Assembly: GCA_030530865.1 (NCBI GenBank)
Contig: JAUMUC010000001.1
Span: 186,001 to 250,000, forward strand
Direction of reading: 5' to 3'
From: Lactobacillus sp.
GTDB lineage: Bacteria; Bacillota; Bacilli; Lactobacillales; Lactobacillaceae
DNA length: 64,000 bases
Made by a program: the position numbers and the translations under genes. The notes beneath the pieces were generated by a model. The model was not told the DNA's origin, made no database searches, and saw nothing but the letters and a program-made list of their open reading frames with translations. Shown here piece by piece: positions 50,617 through 59,757 of this stretch (its first letter is position 1; the number at the start of each line of letters is the position of its first letter).

Positions 50617-51276
50617 ATGCAGATTTATTTTGTAAGACACGGAAAAACTGAATGGAATTTAGCTAGTCGTTTTCAAGGCGGACATGGGAATTCACCATTG
50701 TTGCCACAAAGCTTGCAAGATATTAAAAAGTTAGGTGAATACTTAAAAGGTACTCATTTTAGAGCGTTTTATGCTAGTCCTTTACGCAGAGCTTTTGATA
50801 CCGCTCAAGGCATTAATGAAATTGTTAATAACCGCTTGCCGGTTAATGTCGATGAACGTCTTAGAGAGTTTAATCTTGGAAAACTTGAAGGGATGAACTT
50901 TGATGAAGCTGCCAAAAAGTATCCAGTAATTATTGATAATTTTTGGAATCATCCTGATTTATATGACCCAACTGAAATTGATGGTGAAACTTATGAGTCA
51001 GTTTTAAAGCGGGGAAAAGATTTCATTGCAGAAAAAGTAAAGCAATTTCCAAAAGACGATGACAAAATTTTAGTTGTTAGCCATGGTGCGTACTTATGTG
51101 CACTGATGAATAGCTTAATCGGTATTCCTTTGGCAGATCTGAGAAAACATGGTGGACTAAGTAATACTAGCCTGACTGTACTAGAAACCAATGATAATGG
51201 TGAAAGTTTCCATAAGGTCTTATGGAATGAGACTAGTTTTTTAGGCAGAGAATTATCAGAAACGGATTCATTATGA
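50617..51276 (+). CDS. Histidine phosphatase family protein
   Basis: A phosphoglycerate-mutase-like phosphatase. The 219-residue protein starts MQIYFVRHGKTEWNLASRFQG, with the catalytic His in RHG. A second His is in VVSHGAYL, and the Glu of REFNLGKLEGM supports the active site. It could be a broad-specificity phosphatase such as GpmB/CobC-type; the substrate cannot be told. The stop overlaps the next gene by 4 bp. Confidence 0.9.
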   Translation: MQIYFVRHGKTEWNLASRFQGGHGNSPLLPQSLQDIKKLGEYLKGTHFRAFYASPLRRAFDTAQGINEIVNNRLPVNVDERLREFNLGKLEGMNFDEAAKKYPVIIDNFWNHPDLYDPTEIDGETYESVLKRGKDFIAEKVKQFPKDDDKILVVSHGAYLCALMNSLIGIPLADLRKHGGLSNTSLTVLETNDNGESFHKVLWNETSFLGRELSETDSL

Positions 51277-51896
51277 AAAAAGAAAACGAGCAAGTTCAAC
51301 AACGCGTAAAAGAATTAATTAAAAAGATTGATCAAGCTCCCAAACAGACTGATAATTATTTGGAATTAGCGACAGTTTTGATAGAGCAAGGCGAAATTGA
51401 TCAAGCATTTGAGCTCTTAAAGAAAGCTACTCAAGTGGTGGCAAATCCTGAAGAATTATATTACGACTTGGCAGTTTGTCACTACTTAGAAGGTGAATTT
51501 GAAGAAGCTTTAGGCTTATTAAATAAATTGCCAAATGATGATCTTACTCTTTACCAAAAAGCATTAACTTTTCTTAAATTGGGTTTAGGTGCAAAAGCTT
51601 TAGCTTATGCTTTATCAATCAAGCAAGTGGATGATAAAGTCAATGAGCTGTTGGCTGATTGCTGGATTGCGGTTGGTGACTTAAAGAGTGCAAAGTCTTG
51701 TTTATTAAAGATCAAGCAGGCAACTAGTAAAGTGAATTTTTTGTTGGGAATTGTCACACTGCCAGAAGATCAAGCAGAAGGACAAAAGTATTTTGCTAAA
51801 AGTAAAGCCCAAGATAAAAAATATTACGAGTCAGCTAGCAGCCAATATGGATCATTGATGCAACTATTAAGCAAGCAGGAGGGTGTTGATGATTGA
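51273..51896 (+). CDS. TPR repeat protein
   Basis: The 207-residue protein has at least three tetratricopeptide-like helical pairs (YLELATVLIEQGEIDQAFELL, LYYDLAVCHYLEGEFEEALGLL and KVNELLADCWIAVGDLKSAK regions). No signal or transmembrane segment is seen, so it is probably a cytoplasmic scaffold. It overlaps both neighbours. Related genes lie directly before recD2 in other Firmicutes, but I know of no assigned role. Confidence 0.85.
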   Translation: MKKENEQVQQRVKELIKKIDQAPKQTDNYLELATVLIEQGEIDQAFELLKKATQVVANPEELYYDLAVCHYLEGEFEEALGLLNKLPNDDLTLYQKALTFLKLGLGAKALAYALSIKQVDDKVNELLADCWIAVGDLKSAKSCLLKIKQATSKVNFLLGIVTLPEDQAEGQKYFAKSKAQDKKYYESASSQYGSLMQLLSKQEGVDD

Positions 51897-54162
51897 TTTT
51901 ACTGGTGTTTACCAATCATTGATTTTCAGTAATGATCAAAACATGTTCAAGATCATTAGCGTTGCCATCGATGGGGTTTTACCTAAATATTATGAAGACG
52001 AGATTGTGGTAACTGGCTCCTTTGGAAAATTGGAATTAGGGGAGACTTATCACTTTCAAGGTGAACTAGTTCAGCACCCAAAATTTGGGATGCAGTTTAA
52101 ATGCGAAAGCTACAAACAAATTCTGCCTAATGAAGAAAATAGTATCGTTAAATATTTGAGTAGTGACAAATTCCCAGGCATTGGTAAAAAGACTGCCGAA
52201 AAGATTGTGGACGGGCTTGGTGCTAATGCACTGGATATTTTGCAAGAAAATCCCGATAAACTTGATACTCTGGCTTTAAATCCCAAGCAAATTAGTACCA
52301 TTAAAGAAGGTATTTCAAAAATTGATCATTACAACCAAGTGGCAATTTCTTTAGCAAAACTTGGCTTGAATAAACGGGTTATCAATAAGGTTTATAGTAT
52401 TTACAAGAGTGAAGCTGAAAAAAGAATCTATGATGATCCTTATGAATTAATTGCGACTGTTCCTGGTTATGCTTTTAAAACAGCAGACATGATTGGACGG
52501 AGCTTAAAGATTGCGCTTGATGACGAGCGTAGAATTCGTGGGTCAATTATCTATTATACATTGCAAAATTTGGATAATTTCGGTAATACTTATTGTCCAA
52601 AGCAATATTTGTTTGATAAGTTGCATGGAGATTTGAAAAATATCGATGATGACTTAATTGATCAACAAATTCAAAAGTTGGTACAGGACAAAAAGCTCTA
52701 TGTTGATAAAGATAAAATTTATTGGCAAAAAGCTTTCCAAATTGAACAAGAAATTGTTGATCATCTTAAACGCCTGCAAGGTCGAAAACTCAAAGCAGAA
52801 TTTACTGAAGCAGATGTCAGAAAGATTTTGCCTGATATTGAGAAAGAACTCAAAATTAGCTATGATCAAACGCAAAAAGATGCTTTAGTTCAAGCACTGA
52901 CTAATCCAATTAGTCTATTGACTGGTGGACCTGGTACTGGTAAGACCACTATTGTTAATGGAATAATTACCGCTCTAAAAATTCTCAAAGAATACCCAGA
53001 AGCCACGATAAATGGTAAATCGGGTCCAATTATGCTAGCGGCACCAACTGGACGTGCAGCTAAACGCATGGGTGAAGTGACTGGCATTAACGCTAAAACA
53101 ATTCACCGCCTTTTAGGGATTGGGACTGCTAGCGATTTAAATACGCTTAATGGTCAGTTGCTGATCGTTGATGAATGTTCAATGATCGACATGTATCTCT
53201 TTAATCAGTTGCTGGATTGCACTGATAAAACACGTCATATTGTTTTTGTTGGAGATAAAGATCAATTACCATCTGTTGGTCCAGGTAACGTTTTCGGTAA
53301 TTTAATTGAATCAGGTCAAATTCCAACTACTAAATTAACGGAAATTCACCGACAGGGTGATAGTTCGTCAATTATTCCGCTAGCTCACACAGTTAATGAA
53401 GGAATTGTTGATCAGACAATTTTCGATCATACCAAGGATTATTCATTCATTGCAGCCAATACCGATATCATTGATTTAAAGATTGAAAAAATAGTGCAAG
53501 CAGCGATCAAAAAGGGCTTTGAACCAGACGATATACAGGTTTTAACTCCAATGTATAATGGTAATGGTGGTGTTAGAAACTTAAATCGAGTTTTATCCGC
53601 GACCTTAAATCCTAAAAAAGATAATTCGAAAAAAATTGAAGCTAATACCGAAGAGTTTCATATTGGTGACCGAATTTTACAATTGCAAAATAATCCAGAA
53701 AAGGATATTTACAATGGCCAGCAAGGAAAAATAACCTCGATTGATATGCAATCAAAAACAATTTTTGCTGATTTCGATGGTCGAGAAGTCAAATTAAAAG
53801 CTAATGATTTTCAAGACATTACTTTAGGATATGCTATGACAATTCATAAGTCGCAAGGTTCAGAATATCCGTTGGTTATTTTGGCTCTTACCATGCAAAA
53901 CCATCTCATGCTGCAAAGAAATTTGCTTTATACTGCAATCACACGGGCGGCTAGATCGCTGGTGTTGGTAGGGGATGCAAGAGCATATCAAATGGCGATC
54001 AAAACACCAGGTAACGACCGCTTAACGGGGTTAGTTGATAAGCTTTCTCCTAAGCAAACTGTAAATACTGAAAAATCTGAGATGATTTTGACTCCAAAAA
54101 TGGTTGAAGAAAATGCTGTTGATCCAATGATTGGGATGGATGGCATTACACCACAGGATTAA
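51889..54162 (+). CDS. recD2: ATP-dependent DNA helicase RecD2
   Basis: A superfamily 1B 5'-3' helicase that acts alone in organisms without RecBC, important for repair and fork integrity. ATG 51889 follows CAGGAGGG and gives 757 residues. The N-terminal region has OB and helix-hairpin-helix features (FPGIGKKTAEKIVDGLG). Walker A GGPGTGKTT is at 346-354, followed by DECSMID (Walker B), GDKDQLPSVGPG and the C-terminal TIHKSQGSEYP and LLYTAITRA motifs. Confidence 0.95.
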   Translation: MIDFTGVYQSLIFSNDQNMFKIISVAIDGVLPKYYEDEIVVTGSFGKLELGETYHFQGELVQHPKFGMQFKCESYKQILPNEENSIVKYLSSDKFPGIGKKTAEKIVDGLGANALDILQENPDKLDTLALNPKQISTIKEGISKIDHYNQVAISLAKLGLNKRVINKVYSIYKSEAEKRIYDDPYELIATVPGYAFKTADMIGRSLKIALDDERRIRGSIIYYTLQNLDNFGNTYCPKQYLFDKLHGDLKNIDDDLIDQQIQKLVQDKKLYVDKDKIYWQKAFQIEQEIVDHLKRLQGRKLKAEFTEADVRKILPDIEKELKISYDQTQKDALVQALTNPISLLTGGPGTGKTTIVNGIITALKILKEYPEATINGKSGPIMLAAPTGRAAKRMGEVTGINAKTIHRLLGIGTASDLNTLNGQLLIVDECSMIDMYLFNQLLDCTDKTRHIVFVGDKDQLPSVGPGNVFGNLIESGQIPTTKLTEIHRQGDSSSIIPLAHTVNEGIVDQTIFDHTKDYSFIAANTDIIDLKIEKIVQAAIKKGFEPDDIQVLTPMYNGNGGVRNLNRVLSATLNPKKDNSKKIEANTEEFHIGDRILQLQNNPEKDIYNGQQGKITSIDMQSKTIFADFDGREVKLKANDFQDITLGYAMTIHKSQGSEYPLVILALTMQNHLMLQRNLLYTAITRAARSLVLVGDARAYQMAIKTPGNDRLTGLVDKLSPKQTVNTEKSEMILTPKMVEENAVDPMIGMDGITPQD

Positions 54163-54198
54163 AAAAGAAGCCAATTCAAATTGAATTGACTTCTTTTT
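54162..54198 (+). terminator. Intrinsic terminator after recD2
   Basis: AAAAAGAAG pairs with CTTCTTTTT and CAATTCAA with TTGAATTG, with a one-base mismatch between the helices, ending in a T-run. It starts at the recD2 stop. Confidence 0.8.
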
Positions 54199-54380
54199 AC
54201 TTTGGGGAAATATAGAATGAAAAATATGAAATTTAAAGTTTATATACAATGTAAGTTTATTATTCAATAAATGGGAGTAATATGAGTGAGTTTATGAAAT
54301 AGATTTGTTCACCTCCTTAACTTTGATTATTATCATAAAGAATAAATGTGAAAAAATCTTGATCATAAACTTTAATAAGG
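54199..54380. other. Empty AT-rich gap with an orphan SD
   Basis: About 180 bp between recD2 and crcB contain no gene I can support. On the minus strand a perfect SD, AAGGAGGT (54318-54311), is followed at ideal spacing by AUC (54304), which opens a 14-codon hydrophobic frame to TAA at 54260. On the plus strand a GGGAG is followed by a six-codon frame at about 54282. Either could be the relic of a small gene. Confidence 0.5.
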
Positions 54381-54671
54381 TTAAAGATTGAAGCCTATTA
54401 AGGCAGCAACAATTCCTCCAGCATAACTAGCAAGGCCGTAGATTAGTAGGTTTTTGTAGTCTTTTTGCTTGTAATAGCTAACTAATTCCCAATTCAAAGT
54501 TGAAAAAGTAGTGAATCCACCTAAAATTCCCGTAGTCAAAAAGGCTGGGGTAATACCATGTTTAGTTAATAGAGCTAGTAGAAAAGCACCAACGATATTA
54601 ATCCAGATTGTCTTTTTTAGATACATTCTTAAAACTGCACCAATTGCTGCACCTAAGCCGATTAATAACAT
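54381..54671 (-). CDS. crcB: Fluoride channel subunit CrcB/FluC (second copy)
   Basis: A four-helix membrane protein that dimerises to export fluoride. The 96-residue protein starts MLLIGLGAAIGAVLRMYL and has the key GGFTTFSTLNWE segment (family GxxTTFSTF pattern lining the pore). It starts two bases after the stop of the other crcB gene. Paired short CrcB genes usually form a heterodimer with opposite topologies; this is inferred. Confidence 0.93.
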   Translation of the reverse strand: MLLIGLGAAIGAVLRMYLKKTIWINIVGAFLLALLTKHGITPAFLTTGILGGFTTFSTLNWELVSYYKQKDYKNLLIYGLASYAGGIVAALIGFNL

Positions 54672-54672
54672 G

Positions 54673-54990
54673 CTACTTCACCACTTTTCTAGCAAAATAT
54701 AAGCCACAAAGGGCACAAGCAAAACCACCTAAGATTGACGCAAATAAATATAGCCAGTTTTGCTTCGTAATAAATTCGACAGTAAATGAAGAAAAGGTAG
54801 TAAAGGCACCTAAAAAGCCTGTTTTAACCCCGACTACCAACCATTCTGGATAGGTCTTTTTGATAAAGATTTCTGCTAAAAAAGCTAGGACAAAGGCACC
54901 TAATAAATTAACTAATAAGGTATTTGCCAGACTTGCTCTTAAAATACCGCCTAAAAAAGCAAAGAGCATGACACTAATGATTTTTTTCAT
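54673..54990 (-). CDS. crcB: Fluoride channel subunit CrcB/FluC (first copy)
   Basis: ATG 54990, behind GTGGAGATAATT, gives 105 residues starting MKKIISVMLFAFLGGILRASL. The pore motif reads GAFTTFSSFTVEF. The Asn-containing NLLGAFVLAFLAE helix matches the family. It is the upstream gene of the pair. It lies just behind the rnjA terminator with about 15 bp between, leaving no room for a fluoride riboswitch, so expression probably depends on readthrough from rnjA. Confidence 0.92.
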   Translation of the reverse strand: MKKIISVMLFAFLGGILRASLANTLLVNLLGAFVLAFLAEIFIKKTYPEWLVVGVKTGFLGAFTTFSSFTVEFITKQNWLYLFASILGGFACALCGLYFARKVVK

Positions 54991-55004
54991 AATTATCTCC
55001 ACAT

Positions 55005-55033
55005 AAAAAGCAGCAAAATGATTGCTGCTTTTT
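55005..55033. terminator. Terminator at the end of rnjA
   Basis: A perfect 12-bp stem (55005-55016 with 55022-55033, AAAAAGCAGCAA) and a 5-nt loop have T-runs on both strands. It separates rnjA from the crcB pair on the minus strand. Confidence 0.85.
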
Positions 55034-55035
55034 GA

Positions 55036-56715
55036 TTATTTCTTTTCGACGATCATTGGTAAAATCAATGGACGACGTTCAGTCTTTGAATATAAGAAAT
55101 CAGACAAACTATCAATGATGGCTTTTCTAATTTCGCTATCTTTTGGACGATTCTTCTTATTTAATTGATATTTCAAAATATGGTAGACATGCTTTTGAGC
55201 TGCTGAAATCAATTCTGTTGATTCACGCATATAAACAAATCCACGACTTAAAATATCAGGTCCAGCAAGAACACGCTTATTCTTGAAGTCTACTGTGGCA
55301 ACTGCTACAACTAGACCTTCTTCTGAAAGAACTTGACGGTCATGAACAACTACGTTGCCGACATCAGCAGTACCAGAAGTATCAACATAAACGTCACCAG
55401 CAGGGATTTTGCCAGCAATTCTTGAACCATCAGGACCAAGACAAAGGACTTCACCATTTTCGAGTACAAAAGTATTTTCTTTTGGAACGCCAGCTTTTTG
55501 TGCCAATTCTGTATGGATCACTTGCATGCGGTATTCACCGTGAACAGGGACCATGTATTTTGGCTTAGCTAAACGAATCATCATCTTCAATTCTTCTTGA
55601 CCACCGTGACCAGAAGTGTGGACATTGTTAACACGACCGTGGATAACAGTTGCTCCACCTTCCATCAATTGGTTAATCAAATGGTTAACACTTAAAGTGT
55701 TACCTGGAATTGGGTTAGATGAGAAAATTACTGTATCGTTTGGTTGCAAAGTGATTTGGCGGTGAGTACCTGAAGCAATTCTTGAAAGAGCAGCTAAAGG
55801 TTCACCTTGTGATCCAGTACATAGGATCATTGCCTTGTCAGGATCAAGACGATTGATTTCATCTGCATCAACGATCAGGTCTTTAGGAATATCTAGGTAT
55901 CCTAAATCGATCCCATTTTGCACACCGTTTTCCATGCTTCGACCAAAAATAGCAACTTTTCTACCAGTATCAATAGCTGCTTGAATGGCAGTTGATACAC
56001 GGTATAAGTTAGATGCAAAAGTGGCGAAGATAATTCTGCCTTTAATTCCAGTGATGATATTGTGTAATGAATCCGCTACGAACTGTTCAGATTTTGTAAA
56101 AGCCGAAACTTCAGCGTTAGTTGAGTCTGAAAGCAATGCTAAGACACCATCATGGCCAATTTTTGCCATCTTTTGGAAGTCTGGAGCAGGTTGATTCATT
56201 ACTGGAGTCAAGTCAAACTTGAAGTCACCAGTGAAGACAACGGCACCAAGTGGAGTATGAACGGCAATTCCCAATGTGTCTGGAATTGAGTGGGTAGTTC
56301 TGAAGAATGAAACTGATAATTTATCAAACTCCAAAACAGTTGATTCATGTTCTTCGTGCAATTCAGTAGTTTTGCTTAAACCATGTTCTTCGAGTTTTCC
56401 TCGAATTAATGCTAAGGCAAAAGGTGTGGCATAGACAGGAATTTCTGGAATTTCCTTAAGTAAAAATGGAATACCACCAATGTGATCTTCGTGTCCGTGG
56501 CTAACAACCAAAGCCTTAATTTTGTCACGATTTTTAACTAAATAGCTGTAATCACTAATAACATAGTTAATACCAAGAAGTTCATCTTCTGGAAACTTAA
56601 TTCCGCAGTCCATAATGATAATTTCATCTTGATATTGGACACAGTACATGTTTTTTCCGATTTCATGCAAGCCCCCAATTGCATAAATCGCAACTTCATT
56701 ATTTTTGATTTTCAC
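55036..56715 (-). CDS. rnjA: Ribonuclease J
   Basis: A metallo-beta-lactamase/beta-CASP nuclease with 5'-3' exo- and endonuclease activity in mRNA decay and rRNA maturation. GTG 56715 follows GGAAAGGCTTAAA and gives 559 residues starting MKIKNNEVAIYAIGG. The metal-binding HGHEDH motif spans residues 73-78. The VFTGDFKFD segment and the beta-CASP motifs (GSQGEP, TSGHGGQEELK, VPVHGEYR) are present. rpoY overlaps upstream by none to one base, the usual pairing. Confidence 0.96.
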   Translation of the reverse strand: MKIKNNEVAIYAIGGLHEIGKNMYCVQYQDEIIIMDCGIKFPEDELLGINYVISDYSYLVKNRDKIKALVVSHGHEDHIGGIPFLLKEIPEIPVYATPFALALIRGKLEEHGLSKTTELHEEHESTVLEFDKLSVSFFRTTHSIPDTLGIAVHTPLGAVVFTGDFKFDLTPVMNQPAPDFQKMAKIGHDGVLALLSDSTNAEVSAFTKSEQFVADSLHNIITGIKGRIIFATFASNLYRVSTAIQAAIDTGRKVAIFGRSMENGVQNGIDLGYLDIPKDLIVDADEINRLDPDKAMILCTGSQGEPLAALSRIASGTHRQITLQPNDTVIFSSNPIPGNTLSVNHLINQLMEGGATVIHGRVNNVHTSGHGGQEELKMMIRLAKPKYMVPVHGEYRMQVIHTELAQKAGVPKENTFVLENGEVLCLGPDGSRIAGKIPAGDVYVDTSGTADVGNVVVHDRQVLSEEGLVVAVATVDFKNKRVLAGPDILSRGFVYMRESTELISAAQKHVYHILKYQLNKKNRPKDSEIRKAIIDSLSDFLYSKTERRPLILPMIVEKK

Positions 56716-56716
56716 T

Positions 56717-56941
56717 TTAAGCCTTTCCGTCAAACTTAGTTAGTTTGAAGTCAGCATGTTCTTGTTCGTAAACTAATGAGTTTCCGTTTAATTCTTGGAT
56801 TAATTCAATGTTGTAGGGGGTGTTGTCTTCTACTAATGCACGTGCTTCTACAAGGTTGTCAGCTTCTAAATAAAGGGTTTGCGTGGTTTCACGACGTGGG
56901 TTCACAATCTTGTCTTTTTGATATAAAACTTTGTAGATCAT
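56717..56941 (-). CDS. rpoY: RNA polymerase epsilon subunit
   Basis: A 74-residue protein of the DUF1447 family, identified in Firmicutes as the small RNA polymerase subunit epsilon (RpoY). Signatures are [20 protein letters not shown] and [24 protein letters not shown]. It lies directly upstream of rnjA, as in B. subtilis. SD AAGGAGAATC precedes the ATG at 56941. Confidence 0.93.
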   Translation of the reverse strand: MIYKVLYQKDKIVNPRRETTQTLYLEADNLVEARALVEDNTPYNIELIQELNGNSLVYEQEHADFKLTKFDGKA

Positions 56942-57016
56942 AGATATGATTCTCCTTATTTTTTAAGTTTATAAAAGATCTGATATGAATATAAAAATAT
57001 TCAAAATGCTACTAAA

Positions 57017-57025
57017 ATTCTACCA
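57017..57025 (-). promoter_or_regulatory. Extended -10 promoter of rpoY-rnjA
   Basis: Minus strand TGGTAGAAT (TG 57025-57024, hexamer 57022-57017) lies about 75 bp upstream of rpoY and directly after the def terminator. Confidence 0.55.
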
Positions 57026-57046
57026 TAAAAGGAACTTTAAGTATAT

Positions 57047-57077
57047 AAAAAAGCAGACATAAAAGTCTGCTTTTTTT
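57047..57077 (-). terminator. Intrinsic terminator of def
   Basis: A 12-bp perfect stem (57047-57058 with 57065-57076, AAAAAAGCAGAC on the plus strand) begins at the def stop codon, with a U-tract on the minus strand. Confidence 0.85.
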
Positions 57078-57630
57078 AACCAATGACTACTGTATTTTCA
57101 TCCAACTTGAATGGATCTTGCTTATTGATACGGTCGTAGAATAGGTGACCGTTTAAGTGATCAATTTCGTGAGAAGCTACGATAGCAGGGTAGCCCTTTA
57201 GGCGAATTGTTTTTTCTTCACCATCAAGTGTGTAGTAATGAATTTTAGTTCTGTATGGTCGAGGAACATAACCTTCAATCACTTCATCAACACTTAAGCA
57301 ACCTTCACCTTCGCTCAAGCAAGTTCTTTGAACAGATTCACTAATCACCTTTGGATTAACAAAAATGTCTTTGAAAATGATGTTTCCTTCATCATCAGGA
57401 ACCAATAGAGCGGCCATCTTAACACCTTCGCCAACCTGAGGTGCAGCTAAACCAACACCAGCACGTAATTGATGTTTCTTGGCAATTTCTGGATCTTGAG
57501 AATTGATTAGATATTCCATCATATCGTCAGCCAGTTTACGATAGTGATCGCTAAGTGGAAAAGTTAAGTCATCAGCCACTCTTCTTAAGACAGGATTACC
57601 GTCTCTAGTGATATCTTTCATTAAAATCAT
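57076..57630 (-). CDS. def: Peptide deformylase
   Basis: A metalloenzyme that removes the formyl group from nascent proteins. The 184-residue protein starts at ATG 57630 behind AAGGAG. All three motifs are intact: [10 protein letters not shown] (I), EGCLSV (II, with the metal-ligand Cys) and HEIDHLNG (III, with two His ligands and the catalytic Glu). It is a type II deformylase as is usual for Firmicutes, and is transcribed alone. Confidence 0.97.
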   Translation of the reverse strand: MILMKDITRDGNPVLRRVADDLTFPLSDHYRKLADDMMEYLINSQDPEIAKKHQLRAGVGLAAPQVGEGVKMAALLVPDDEGNIIFKDIFVNPKVISESVQRTCLSEGEGCLSVDEVIEGYVPRPYRTKIHYYTLDGEEKTIRLKGYPAIVASHEIDHLNGHLFYDRINKQDPFKLDENTVVIG

Positions 57631-57725
57631 AGTAGTTTGCTCCTTAAAATACTCGTTAATATATTTTTACCATAAATTTTGAAAAAGGCGAAGTTAATTA
57701 TTTTAGCAAATTGTCTTGGCTCACA

Positions 57726-57754
57726 TTGACCAAGAACATTCCAAGTGGTAAAAT
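57726..57754 (+). promoter_or_regulatory. typA promoter
   Basis: -35 TTGACC (57726-57731), a 17-bp spacer and -10 TAAAAT (57749-57754) with an upstream TGG. The predicted start is near 57761, leaving an untranslated leader of nearly 80 nt. Confidence 0.8.
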
Positions 57755-57789
57755 CATTCAAGTTAAAGTAGAAAAAACTACGCTAAAAG

Positions 57790-57814
57790 CTGTGATAGCG
57801 ATCACGGTTTTTTT
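57790..57814 (+). promoter_or_regulatory. Terminator-like hairpin in the typA leader
   Basis: CTGTGAT (57790-57796) pairs with ATCACGG (57801-57807, one G-U pair), followed by seven T (57808-57814). It lies between the typA promoter and its start codon, so it can act as an attenuator. No gene lies upstream on the plus strand for it to terminate. Confidence 0.65.
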
Positions 57815-57838
57815 ATAGGTAGACGGGGAGGATTTCTT

Positions 57839-59680
57839 TTGGCTGAACAAAGAAGAGAATCTATCAGAAATATTGCCATTATTGCGCACGTTGACCACGG
57901 TAAAACAACTTTGGTTAACCAATTATTGAAGCAATCAGATACTTTGCCAGAGCACTTAAACCTTGAAGACCGTGCAATGGACTCAAACGCAATTGAACGT
58001 GAACGTGGTATCACTATCTTGTCAAAGAACACTGCAGTTAAGTACCATGATACAACTATCAACATCTTGGATACTCCAGGACACGCCGACTTTGGTGGGG
58101 AAGTAGAACGTATCATGCACATGGTTGACGGTTGTTTGCTTTTGGTTGATGCTTACGAAGGTACTATGCCACAAACTCGTTTCGTGCTTAAGAAGGCTTT
58201 GGAAGCTGGTGTTAAGCCAATCGTTGTTATTAACAAGATTGACCGTCCAGGTGCTCGTCCAGCAGAAGTTTTAGACGAAGTATTGGAATTGTTCATCGAA
58301 TTGGGTGCCAATGATGATCAATTAGAATTCCCAGTTGTCTACGCTTCAGCATTGAATGGTACTTCTTCATACGACGAAGATTTATCAACTCAAAAAGAAA
58401 CTATGGATCCAATCTTCGATACTATTTTGAAGACTATTCCAGCACCACTTGATAATGAAGATGAACCTCTTCAATTCCAAATCACTATGCTTGACTGGGA
58501 CGACTACGTAGGTAGAATCGGTGTCGGTCGTGTATACCGTGGTAAGGTTAAGGTTGGGGACAACATCACTGTTATGAAACGTGATGGCTCAACTCAAAAC
58601 TTCCGTGTAACTAAATTGTTTGGTTACTTCGGACTTAAGAGAAACGAAATTCAAGAAGCTAAAGCTGGTGACATTATTGCCATTTCAGGTATTAACGACA
58701 TCTTTGTTGGTGAAACTATTGCTTCAGCTGAAAATCCAGAAGCATTGCCAGTTTTATCAATTGACCCACCAACACTTCAAATGGACTTTATTGCTAACGA
58801 TTCACCATTTGCTGGTCGTGAAGGTGATCACGTTACTCCTAAGAAACTTGAAGATCGTTTAATTCGTCAAACTAGAACCGACGTTTCACTTAAGGTTGAA
58901 CAAACTGACAGAACTAACGCTTGGACTGTATCAGGTCGTGGGGAACTTCACTTATCAATCTTAGTTGAAGAAATGCGTCGTGAAGGTTTCGAACTTCAAC
59001 TTTCTCGTCCTAAGGTTATCTACCGTGAAATTGATGGACAAATGTGTGAACCATTCGAAGCTGTTCAAGTTGACGTTCCAGATGAATACGTAGGTTCAGT
59101 TATCGATGGTTTATCACAACGTAAAGGTGAAATGCAAAACATGGAATCTAACGGTAACGGTCAAACTCGTTTGGAATTCCTTGTACCTTCAAGAGGTTTG
59201 ATCGGTTACAACAACGAATTCATGTCACAAACTGCTGGTTACGGAATTATGAACCATACTTTCGACCAATACAAGCCAGTTGTTAAGGATTGGCAACCAG
59301 GTCGTCGTAACGGTGCCTTAGTTTCAATCAACCAAGGACAATCAACTACTTACTCATTACAATCTGTTGAACAAAGAGGTATGTTGTTCATTGGTGCCGG
59401 TGTTGAAGTTTATGAAGGTATGATCGTTGGTCAATCATCACGTGACCGTGATATCGCCGTAAACGTAACTAAGGGTAAGAACTTGACTAACACTCGTGCT
59501 GCAGGTAAGGACCACGCAGCTGCAATCAAGACTCCAAAGAAGATGACTTTGGAAGAAGCTATCGAATTCTTGAACGATGATGAATACTGTGAAGTAACAC
59601 CTGAATCAGTTCGTTTACGTAAGAAGATTTTGAACACTAACGAACGTCAAAAATTTGATAAGAAACGTAATCGTGCTTAA
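57839..59680 (+). CDS. typA: Ribosome-binding GTPase TypA/BipA
   Basis: A translational GTPase important for ribosome assembly and growth in cold or stress. TTG 57839 follows GGGGAGGA and gives 613 residues. G1 is AHVDHGKT at residues 16-23, followed by [13 protein letters not shown] (G3) and NKIDRP (G4). EF-G-like domains III and V and the TypA-specific C-terminal domain ([26 protein letters not shown]) follow. Confidence 0.97.
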   Translation: MAEQRRESIRNIAIIAHVDHGKTTLVNQLLKQSDTLPEHLNLEDRAMDSNAIERERGITILSKNTAVKYHDTTINILDTPGHADFGGEVERIMHMVDGCLLLVDAYEGTMPQTRFVLKKALEAGVKPIVVINKIDRPGARPAEVLDEVLELFIELGANDDQLEFPVVYASALNGTSSYDEDLSTQKETMDPIFDTILKTIPAPLDNEDEPLQFQITMLDWDDYVGRIGVGRVYRGKVKVGDNITVMKRDGSTQNFRVTKLFGYFGLKRNEIQEAKAGDIIAISGINDIFVGETIASAENPEALPVLSIDPPTLQMDFIANDSPFAGREGDHVTPKKLEDRLIRQTRTDVSLKVEQTDRTNAWTVSGRGELHLSILVEEMRREGFELQLSRPKVIYREIDGQMCEPFEAVQVDVPDEYVGSVIDGLSQRKGEMQNMESNGNGQTRLEFLVPSRGLIGYNNEFMSQTAGYGIMNHTFDQYKPVVKDWQPGRRNGALVSINQGQSTTYSLQSVEQRGMLFIGAGVEVYEGMIVGQSSRDRDIAVNVTKGKNLTNTRAAGKDHAAAIKTPKKMTLEEAIEFLNDDEYCEVTPESVRLRKKILNTNERQKFDKKRNRA

Positions 59681-59687
59681 TCATGAG

Positions 59688-59714
59688 CACCTCTCCTCGG
59701 AGAGGTGTTTTTTT
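59688..59714 (+). terminator. Intrinsic terminator of typA
   Basis: GC-rich stem CACCTCTCC (59688-59696) pairs with GGAGAGGTG (59699-59707), closing on a tight loop, and is followed by seven T. Confidence 0.9.
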
Positions 59715-59722
59715 GTTATAAT
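59714..59722 (+). promoter_or_regulatory. Candidate ftsW promoter at the end of the typA terminator
   Basis: TGTTATAAT (TG 59714-59715, hexamer 59717-59722) begins at the last T of the terminator. The start site near 59729 would leave a leader of about 29 nt. Confidence 0.55.
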
Positions 59723-59757
59723 AATTATTGATATTGTAACAATGAGGTTTTTTGTGT

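Noticed and set aside
54319-54338. A palindrome-like CTTTGATTATTATCATAAAG as a Fur/PerR-type box.
   Set aside because: The half-sites do not match either consensus well, and no metal-regulated gene is adjacent.
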